Positions 11,828 through 18,013 of a stretch of 19,258 bases of DNA are shown here, in pieces. The notes under the pieces were generated by a model. That model saw only the letters and a list, made by a program, of their open reading frames with translations. It was not told the origin of the DNA and searched no databases. This stretch comes from DATDRS01 sp035291605. GTDB taxonomy: Bacteria > Chloroflexota > Anaerolineae > Anaerolineales > UBA6663. The DNA is taken from positions 1-19,258 of the forward strand of contig DATDRS010000421.1 of NCBI GenBank assembly GCA_035291605.1, in the 5' to 3' direction. The position numbers were made by a program, and so were the translations under genes. Positions within the stretch are counted from its first letter, which is position 1, and each line of letters starts with the position of its first letter.

Positions 11828-13726
11828 ATGTCTGGCGATCTGCTCGTCCTCCCCCAGCGGTGGTCGGCGACCCAGCGGCAGCGGATGGCCCTGGGCGCGC
11901 TCGTCGCTCTTGAACTCGCGCTATTAGCCCTTGTGGGGACGCAATTGATCCGGGTTCAGGTGGTCGAGGACCGCCGCGACCTGGTTGGCGAAGTCGAGAC
12001 GATCCATTTTCGAAACGAGATCGTCGGCGACCCGCCGTTGTTGGGACTGATCCTCGTAGGGGTGGGGCTGCCGCTGATCTCCCGCCGGCTGCGCCGTGAG
12101 CCGGTCCTGCTCGTCGCCACGCAGGCGGCCGTCGTCGGGTTGATCGTGTTCGTGCTGTGGCCGCTGGCGCAGGTGTTCGTCGAGGGCTTCAAGGCCGGCC
12201 AGGGCGCGGCGGGCTTCTCGCTGATCCAGTTTGAAAAACTGCTGGAGGCGCCCATGGTCGCTCGCGCCGTGCGAGGCACGCTGGTCATCGGCGTGACCTC
12301 GGCGCTGCTCTCGACGGTGATCGGCACGCTGGTCGCCTACACCCTCACCCTCACCGATGCGCCCTGGAAGCGGTGGCTGAGCATCCTCACCACGCTGCCG
12401 CTGGTGTCGCCGCCCTTTGCCGTCAGCTTCGCCATCATCCTGCTCTTTGGGCGGCGCGGGTTGATCACCTACGACCTGTTCCACATCACCCAATACGACA
12501 TCTACGGCCCGCACGGCATCGTCTTCGTGCAATTAATCAGCGATATTCCCCTGGCGGCGCTGATCCTCTCCGCCGTGTTCGCCTCTATCAGCCGCGATCT
12601 CGAAGAGGCGGCCGAAGACCTGGGCGGGCATCCTTTCTACGTCCTGCGGACGGTCACCTTCCCACTCGTCACGCCCGCCATCTTGACGGCGGTTTTGCTC
12701 ACCTTCATCAACGCCATCGCCGATTTCGGCAACCCGATGCTGATCGGCGGCGGCTATCAAGTGCTGGCGACCCAGGCCTTCATCCAGATGATCGAGTTAT
12801 TCGACTTACAGTCGGGCGCGGCGCTGGCGATGCTGCTCCTGGTCCCGGCGCTGGCCGCTTTCATCCTCCAGCACTGGATCACTAACCGCCGTTCATACAT
12901 CACCGTCACGGGCGGCGCGCGCACGGGGCACATCCGCAGGCTCCCCGGCTGGATCAAGTGGCCGCTGTTCGGGTTGTGCCTCTTCCTCGCCGGGTTTAAC
13001 GTGTTGCTCTATGGCTCCATTTTCGTCGGGGCGGCGGTGAAGGCCTGGGGCTTCGACTATACGCCCACCTTGCAGAACACTTACGGCCTGCTCAACTCGC
13101 TGCCCATGCTTCGTAATTCGCTCATCGTCTCGGTTGGCTCCGGCCTCCTCGGCGGCCTGATCGGCATCCTGCTGGCGTGGCTGGTCACGCGGCAGCGCTT
13201 CCCCGGACGGGGCACGCTCGATTTCTCGGCCACGCTCATGTACGCCATCCCCGGCACGGTGATCGGCATCGGCTACATCATCGCCTTCAACGCCGCGCCG
13301 TATTTCTGGACCGGCACGTTTTTCATCATCATCGTCGCCTATGCGTTCCGACGTCTGCCGGTCGGCCTGCGCACCGCCGTCGCCGCGCAGAAGCAGATTG
13401 ACCCCTCGCTGGAGGAGGCTTCGCTCGACCTCGGCGCGTCGCGCCTGCGCACCTTCACGCACATCACCTTCCCGCTGTTGAGCCGCGCCTTCTTCGCCGG
13501 GGTGATTTACATCTTCATCCGCTCGATGACCGATCTGAGCGCCGCGGTGTTTCTGAACGCCGGGCGCACGCAGTTGTTCACCGTGCGCATGTTCCGCGTG
13601 ATGATCACCAGCACGCCGAGCGAAGCGGCGGCTTTCGCGGCTTTGCTCATCGTCATCATCCTGATCGCGCTCGGCGTGCTGAGCAAAGTGACCGGCAAGA
13701 GTTTCGTGGATTTATTCCGAGTCTAG
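11828..13726 (+). CDS. ABC transporter permease, fused two-domain (FbpB/AfuB type)
   Basis: This 632-residue membrane protein forms the whole translocation path. Two BPD_transp_1 domains are fused, each with an EAA loop that contacts the ATPase: LEEAAEDLGGHPFYVLR near residue 258 and LEEASLDLGASRLRTF near 528. Fused permeases are normal in the FbpB/AfuB class and unlike the separate permeases of sugar importers, agreeing with the class of the binding protein. Many hydrophobic stretches fit about 12-14 membrane segments. An N-terminal extension of about 100 residues carries two additional hydrophobic segments (about 19-41 and 70-86) with a charged loop between. The start is ATG 11828; its ribosome site is weak. 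Confidence 0.88.
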   Translation: MSGDLLVLPQRWSATQRQRMALGALVALELALLALVGTQLIRVQVVEDRRDLVGEVETIHFRNEIVGDPPLLGLILVGVGLPLISRRLRREPVLLVATQAAVVGLIVFVLWPLAQVFVEGFKAGQGAAGFSLIQFEKLLEAPMVARAVRGTLVIGVTSALLSTVIGTLVAYTLTLTDAPWKRWLSILTTLPLVSPPFAVSFAIILLFGRRGLITYDLFHITQYDIYGPHGIVFVQLISDIPLAALILSAVFASISRDLEEAAEDLGGHPFYVLRTVTFPLVTPAILTAVLLTFINAIADFGNPMLIGGGYQVLATQAFIQMIELFDLQSGAALAMLLLVPALAAFILQHWITNRRSYITVTGGARTGHIRRLPGWIKWPLFGLCLFLAGFNVLLYGSIFVGAAVKAWGFDYTPTLQNTYGLLNSLPMLRNSLIVSVGSGLLGGLIGILLAWLVTRQRFPGRGTLDFSATLMYAIPGTVIGIGYIIAFNAAPYFWTGTFFIIIVAYAFRRLPVGLRTAVAAQKQIDPSLEEASLDLGASRLRTFTHITFPLLSRAFFAGVIYIFIRSMTDLSAAVFLNAGRTQLFTVRMFRVMITSTPSEAAAFAALLIVIILIALGVLSKVTGKSFVDLFRV

Positions 13727-13730
13727 CGCC

Positions 13731-14804
13731 ATGCCAGAGGCCTTCGCAACCGCCTCCATCAGCCTGCAAAACCTGACCAAGCGTTTCGGCGCCGTGACGG
13801 CCGTGGACGACGTGAGCCTGAAGGTCGAGAGCGGCACGCTCGTGTGCCTGCTCGGCCCGAGCGGCTGCGGCAAGACCACCACGCTGCGGATGATCGGCGG
13901 CTTCGAGGAGCCGGCCGCCGGGCGCATTTTCATCGGCGACGAGGATGTGACCAGCCTGCCGCCGTACGCCCGCCCGACGGCCATGGTGTTCCAGAGCTAC
14001 GCGCTCTTCCCGCACATGACGGTCTACGACAACATCGCCTACGGCCTGCGCGCGCGGCGGGCGGCAAAGGACGAGATCGCCCGGCGAGTGCAGGACGCGC
14101 TGGGGCTGATGGAGCTGCACGGGCACGAAAAGAAATCACCCCCGCAGTTGTCCGGCGGGCAGCAGCAGCGGGTCGCGCTGGCGCGCGCGCTCGTCATCCG
14201 CCCCAAAGTCCTGCTGTTCGACGAGCCGCTCTCCAACCTCGACGCCCAACTGCGCGTCCGCATGCGCGGCGAGATCCGCGCCGTGCAAAAGCAGTTGGGC
14301 ATCACCAGCGTATACGTCACCCACGATCAGGAAGAGGCCTTCAGCATCGCCGATCAGGTGGCGGTGATGAACGCCGGTCGGATCGCCCAGATCGGCGCGC
14401 CGCGCGAGCTTTACCGCCAGCCAGCCGATCGCTTCGTGGCCGAGTTCGTCGGGCTTTCGAACATCGTGGCCGCCGAATTGGTGGAGCACAACGCCCGCGG
14501 CGCGACGGTGCGCGTCTTCGGACAGACGATCCGCAGCCGCCGCCCGCCGCGCAATCCGGATCATCAGGTGGCGGTGGTGCTCCGGCCGGAAGCGCTGCGG
14601 GTTGAAAAAGCGGGCGGCGCCGGCGTCCCGGCGCGCGTGCTCACGCAGGCGTTCGTCGGCCCGCTGGTGCGCTACACGGTCACGGCGCACGACGGCACGG
14701 TGCTGACCGTTGACCTGCACAACCCCGGCCCGGACGAGTTCTTTGCCGAAGACACGCCCATCACGCTGCGATTGCCGGGCGAAGTCCCGGCGCTGCTGAG
14801 TTGA
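13731..14804 (+). CDS. ABC transporter ATP-binding protein
   Basis: This 357-residue ATPase powers the importer. All motifs are present: Walker A GPSGCGKT (42-49), Q-loop Q88 in VFQSYALFPHMTV, signature LSGGQQQR (140-147), Walker B LLFDEP (161-166, E165) and the switch H198 in VTHDQEEA. The C-terminal part (about 240-357) is the TOBE-type regulatory domain of the PotA/FbpC/MalK group, with VAVVLRPEALR at its start. The gene starts 4 bases after the permease stop and ends one base before the next gene, so the three transport genes form one unit. The substrate cannot be read from the ATPase, but its class agrees with the FbpA/AfuA-type partners. Confidence 0.92.
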   Translation: MPEAFATASISLQNLTKRFGAVTAVDDVSLKVESGTLVCLLGPSGCGKTTTLRMIGGFEEPAAGRIFIGDEDVTSLPPYARPTAMVFQSYALFPHMTVYDNIAYGLRARRAAKDEIARRVQDALGLMELHGHEKKSPPQLSGGQQQRVALARALVIRPKVLLFDEPLSNLDAQLRVRMRGEIRAVQKQLGITSVYVTHDQEEAFSIADQVAVMNAGRIAQIGAPRELYRQPADRFVAEFVGLSNIVAAELVEHNARGATVRVFGQTIRSRRPPRNPDHQVAVVLRPEALRVEKAGGAGVPARVLTQAFVGPLVRYTVTAHDGTVLTVDLHNPGPDEFFAEDTPITLRLPGEVPALLS

Positions 14805-14805
14805 C

Positions 14806-15351
14806 ATGCGCGTGGGAGATCATTATTTGCTTGCCGTCTTCTTCGACTTCGGCGACACCCTGGCCGACGAGGCGACCGAGGTCAAGGACGAAACGGGCAC
14901 GACGCTGCGCGCAGAACTGATCCCCGGCGCGGGCGACCTGGTGCGCGAACTGAAACGGCGCGGCTACCGGCTCGCGCTCGTCGCGGATGGCCGCCCCGGC
15001 ACGTACTTCAACGTCCTCACCCAGCATAACCTGTACGACCTGTTCGACGCGCACATCATCTCCGAGCACCTCGGCGTGGAAAAGCCCCACCCGCGCCTGT
15101 TCACTGCAGCGCTGGACCGGCTGGGCATCGGGAAGGAGGGCTATGGCCGGGCGATGATGGTGGGGAACAACCTCGAGCGCGACGTCAAAGGCGCGAACGC
15201 GCTGGGCCTGATCAGCGTGTGGCTCGACTGGGCCCCGCGCCGCTCGAAAGTACCCGCCGACGCCTCCGAAGTTCCGCGGCACACGATCAAACTGCCGCTC
15301 GAACTGTTGAATGTCATTGACTCACTTGAAAGAGAACACGCAGGCAGATGA
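14806..15351 (+). CDS. HAD superfamily protein with atypical active site
   Basis: This 181-residue protein is HAD-like: motif I VFFDFGDTL (12-19) gives the nucleophile D14, K93 in EKPHPRLF is motif III, and VGNNLERDVKGA (119-130, D126) is motif IV. Two usual phosphatase residues are changed. The second Asp of the DxD motif is Gly (G16), and the Ser/Thr of motif II is Ala (A60 in ALVADG). The normal fold is kept, so it may act on a special phosphorylated substrate, be a weak phosphatase, or do another reaction. The ATG is one base after the ATPase stop, and its own stop overlaps the iolG start (ATGA at 15348-15351), so it is tied to both transport and inositol oxidation. A role in removing phosphate from the imported compound is an attractive but untested idea. 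Confidence 0.8.
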   Translation: MRVGDHYLLAVFFDFGDTLADEATEVKDETGTTLRAELIPGAGDLVRELKRRGYRLALVADGRPGTYFNVLTQHNLYDLFDAHIISEHLGVEKPHPRLFTAALDRLGIGKEGYGRAMMVGNNLERDVKGANALGLISVWLDWAPRRSKVPADASEVPRHTIKLPLELLNVIDSLEREHAGR

Positions 15352-16373
15352 CCACTCCAGACAGAATCCGCATCGCCGTCATCGGCGCCGGGCGCATCGG
15401 TAAACTGCACGCGGAACATTTAGCCGCGCGTATCCCGGGCGTCCAGCTGGCCGCCATTGCCGATATTAACCTCGCCGCCGCTCAGGAGACCGCGGCGCGC
15501 TTCAACGCGCCGGTCGCCGCCGTGGACTACCGCCAGCTGCTGGACGACCAGACGATCCACGCCGTCGTGATCGGTTCGCCCACAGACACGCACGCGGAGA
15601 TCGCGCAGCAGGCGGCCGCCGCCGGCAAGCACGTCTTCTGCGAAAAGCCGATTGACTTTGACCTCAAGCGGATTGACCAAACGCTCGCCGCCCTGGAAAG
15701 GGCAGGCGTGAAATTTCAGGTTGGGTTCAACCGGCGCTTCGACCCCAATTTCCGCAAGGTGCGCGAGATGGTCGCCGCCGGGAAGATCGGCGCGCCGCAC
15801 CTCCTCCGCATCACCAGCCGTGACCCGGCGCCGCCGCCCCTTGAGTACGTGAAGGTCTCAGGCGGCATCTTCCTGGATATGACCATCCACGACTTCGACA
15901 TGGCGCGCTATTTGATGGGGAGCGAGGTCACGGAGATCTACGCGGCGGGCGCAGTGCTGGTGGACCCGGCCATCGGCGGCGTGGGAGACCTGGACACCGC
16001 CGTGATCACGCTGCGGTTCGCCAACGGCGCCATCGGCGCGATTGACAACAGCCGCCGCGCCGTGTACGGCTACGACCAGCGCGTCGAGGTCTTCGGATCG
16101 GCGGGCATGGTGACGGTGAGCAACAACACGTCCGACACGCACGTGTACAGCAACGCGGCCGGGATCCACTCCGCCCTCCCGCTGTATTTCTTCCTGGAGC
16201 GCTACACCGAGTCGTACATCGCCGAGCTGCGGGCGTTTGTGGAGTGCCTCCGGGACGACACACCGCCGCCCGTCACCGGGATGGATGGCCGCCTCCCGGT
16301 AGTGATGGGGCTGGCAGCGCAGAAGTCGTATCGCGAGAACCGCCCGGTCCGGTTGGATGAGATCGGGGCTTGA
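15348..16373 (+). CDS. iolG: Inositol 2-dehydrogenase (Gfo/Idh/MocA family)
   Basis: IolG oxidises myo-inositol to 2-keto-myo-inositol with NAD+, the first pathway step. The 341-residue protein has the usual length. Motifs: GAGRIG (13-18) in the Rossmann fold, D39 in AIADI for NAD preference, CEKPI with K100, the IolG-typical QVGFNRRFDPNFRKVREMV (124-142), and SGGIFLDMTIHDFDMARYLMG (171-191), which holds the catalytic D177 and H181. The C-terminal half also matches (SAGMVTVSNN, YTESYIAELRAF). The ATG overlaps the preceding stop by four bases. It is the last gene of the operon. Together with the dehydrogenase at 5590 the operon has two Gfo/Idh enzymes, so more than one inositol isomer may be used. 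Confidence 0.92.
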   Translation: MTTPDRIRIAVIGAGRIGKLHAEHLAARIPGVQLAAIADINLAAAQETAARFNAPVAAVDYRQLLDDQTIHAVVIGSPTDTHAEIAQQAAAAGKHVFCEKPIDFDLKRIDQTLAALERAGVKFQVGFNRRFDPNFRKVREMVAAGKIGAPHLLRITSRDPAPPPLEYVKVSGGIFLDMTIHDFDMARYLMGSEVTEIYAAGAVLVDPAIGGVGDLDTAVITLRFANGAIGAIDNSRRAVYGYDQRVEVFGSAGMVTVSNNTSDTHVYSNAAGIHSALPLYFFLERYTESYIAELRAFVECLRDDTPPPVTGMDGRLPVVMGLAAQKSYRENRPVRLDEIGA

Positions 16374-16377
16374 GCTC

Positions 16378-16412
16378 AGACGCCGCGCCTCTCCGGGAGG
16401 CGCGCGGCGTCT
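16378..16412. terminator. Hairpin between convergent operons, possible bidirectional terminator
   Basis: AGACGCCGCGC (16378-16388) pairs perfectly with GCGCGGCGTCT (16402-16412), and three more inner pairs form if a 2-base bulge is allowed. It fills most of the 41-base gap between iolG and the convergent isomerase gene. There is no T run on either side, so termination may be weak or need Rho. Confidence 0.5.
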
Positions 16413-16414
16413 GC

Positions 16415-17227
16415 CTAGCCGAGCAAGTACTTGAGACTCGCCGGCAATTCCTTCAGATACTCCGCCGCCCGTTTGCGATTGTCCCCCGGCTCACCGCACT
16501 CGAACGCCATCCAGCCCGTATAGCCGGCCTCGTCCAGCGCGGCGAAGGCCGATTTAAAATCGGTCGCGCCCTGCCCCGGCAGGCGGCGGTTGCTATCGGC
16601 CAGATGGACGTGGCCGATGACCGCGCCGTTTCCGCGGATGGCTGCCGGGATGTCCGGCTCGTCCAGCGCCATGTGAAAGAGGTCGGCGACGATGCCCAGG
16701 CGCGGGTGCTTGAGCGGCGCGATGAGCGAGGCCGCGTCCTGCAGACGGACGAGCAGGTGCGTCTCGTACCGGTTGACCGGCTCCACCCACAACTGCACAC
16801 CCGCGAGGTCGGCGTGTTCGGCCAGCCCCTCCAGCTGCGCGGCGAGCAGCGCGCGTTCGAGCGCGATCGCGTCCATGAACGGCGAGAGGTCGGGTAGCAG
16901 CGGCCCGAAGAAGTGCGGCGCGAACACCACGCCCGCCGCCCCGAGGCGCCCGGCGAGCGTGACCGCTTCGCGCAGCTCGGCCAGCGCCCGCTCGCGCTCT
17001 GCCGGGTCGGGATCTAAGAAGCGCGAGCGGCGGCCGTGATTCACCGACGCGGCGGCGACGCCGCCCCGCCCACTCAGCCGCTCAATGTCCTCTGCCTGTG
17101 CGGCGAGCGTTTCGCTCCAGAACTCGATCCCGTGCACGCCGAGATCGGCAGCCTGCGCGAACCGGTCCGCGAGGCGCGGGCCAGGCAGCATGTCTTCCTG
17201 GACGGCGATGCGTCGCGTTGGTTTCAT
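16415..17227 (-). CDS. Sugar phosphate isomerase/epimerase (D-tagatose 3-epimerase-like)
   Basis: This 270-residue TIM-barrel protein carries metal ligands E149 in VEPVNRYETHLL, D182 and H185 in VADLFHMALDE, H208 in HVHLADSNRRLPGQG and E243 in AFECG. The EP-NRYE and DSNRRLPG motifs are typical of the D-tagatose 3-epimerase/hydroxypyruvate isomerase branch, which moves or inverts a keto group in ketoses and keto-polyols. The exact substrate is unknown; next to an iol operon it may act on an inosose or a deoxy-keto acid. The ATG overlaps the stop of the HAD gene upstream on the same strand (17224-17227). A much longer frame reaching 17734 is rejected because it is only a shadow of the HAD gene. 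Confidence 0.85.
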   Translation of the reverse strand: MKPTRRIAVQEDMLPGPRLADRFAQAADLGVHGIEFWSETLAAQAEDIERLSGRGGVAAASVNHGRRSRFLDPDPAERERALAELREAVTLAGRLGAAGVVFAPHFFGPLLPDLSPFMDAIALERALLAAQLEGLAEHADLAGVQLWVEPVNRYETHLLVRLQDAASLIAPLKHPRLGIVADLFHMALDEPDIPAAIRGNGAVIGHVHLADSNRRLPGQGATDFKSAFAALDEAGYTGWMAFECGEPGDNRKRAAEYLKELPASLKYLLG

Positions 17228-17961
17228 AGCGGCAACCCGAAGTGTCGCAGAATGTCCCTCACGCCCTCCGACGTGTCGCGGGGGGAGACATAGCTCACGA
17301 TGCGCTTGACCTCGTCGGCGGCGTTGGCAGGGGCCGCCGAGCGGCCGGCGAGGGCGAGAAACTGCAAATCCACGTCCGAGTCGCCCACGCCCAGCACTTC
17401 GTCGAGCTGAAAACCGGCCACTTCGCAGAGGAAGCGCAGCCCTTCGCCCTTGTTCACGCCGCGCGGGAGGACGTTGAGGCACGACGAAGAATAGACCAGG
17501 TCCACCGAGGCGCGCGCCGCCTCCAGCGCGGATTCCGCCAGCGGATAGAGGTCGGCGACGGCGACGCCGTCGAGCGGGAAGAGGCTGAGGGAATATTCTT
17601 TGCCCGGCTGGAAGAAAACCTGACCGGAGCGCGCGAGGGCGCGCAATCGCTCGCGCGCGTCGGCGAAGGCGCGGCCATCGCCCAACCGCGGGTGGGGGAG
17701 AAAGCGATACTCGCGCGGCGCGTACAGCCCGCACCCGTTCTCAAAAACGGCGGGCAGGTGGCCGTCAATGGCCTGCATCATCACCTCGACGTAGGGCGCG
17801 GGCCGGCCGGTGCAGAGACTCACGGCCGGGCGCGTGGGGTCCGCGCGGGCGGCGCGGTTCATCTCGGCCAGGCGGGCTAGCAGCGCCAGGTCGAGGGCCT
17901 TGGCCTCGCCCTGAGTCAAGACTCCGTCAATGTCTAAGAGCAATAAGCGAATCGGCGCCAT
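17224..17961 (-). CDS. HAD superfamily hydrolase (Cof/sugar-phosphate phosphatase-like)
   Basis: This 245-residue protein has a complete HAD active site: DIDGVLT with D10 and D12, T51 in SLCTGRP, K171 in RGVNKGEGLRFL and the acidic motif GVGDSDVDLQF (D194, D198). ENGCGLY (74-80), a cap of about 100 residues and the VNKGEGL motif are typical of the Cof-type (IIB) phosphatases acting on sugar phosphates, phosphoglycolate or similar small molecules. ATG 17961 is chosen because the catalytic strand follows at once; an ATG at 17988 would add nine residues, and neither has a clear ribosome site. Its stop overlaps the start of the epimerase gene, so the two are translated together and may process the same phosphorylated sugar. 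Unlike the HAD protein at 14806, all catalytic residues are present. Confidence 0.85.
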   Translation of the reverse strand: MAPIRLLLLDIDGVLTQGEAKALDLALLARLAEMNRAARADPTRPAVSLCTGRPAPYVEVMMQAIDGHLPAVFENGCGLYAPREYRFLPHPRLGDGRAFADARERLRALARSGQVFFQPGKEYSLSLFPLDGVAVADLYPLAESALEAARASVDLVYSSSCLNVLPRGVNKGEGLRFLCEVAGFQLDEVLGVGDSDVDLQFLALAGRSAAPANAADEVKRIVSYVSPRDTSEGVRDILRHFGLPL

Positions 17962-18013
17962 AATGAGGCATCCAGATGCGGGCTTCAATCATACTTGCAC
18001 GCGCGCCAATCTG

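Noticed and set aside
17228..17734. Upstream extension of the epimerase frame on the minus strand
   Set aside because: The added part overlaps the well-supported HAD gene in another frame and is Arg-rich; ATG 17227 with the ATGA overlap is the natural start.
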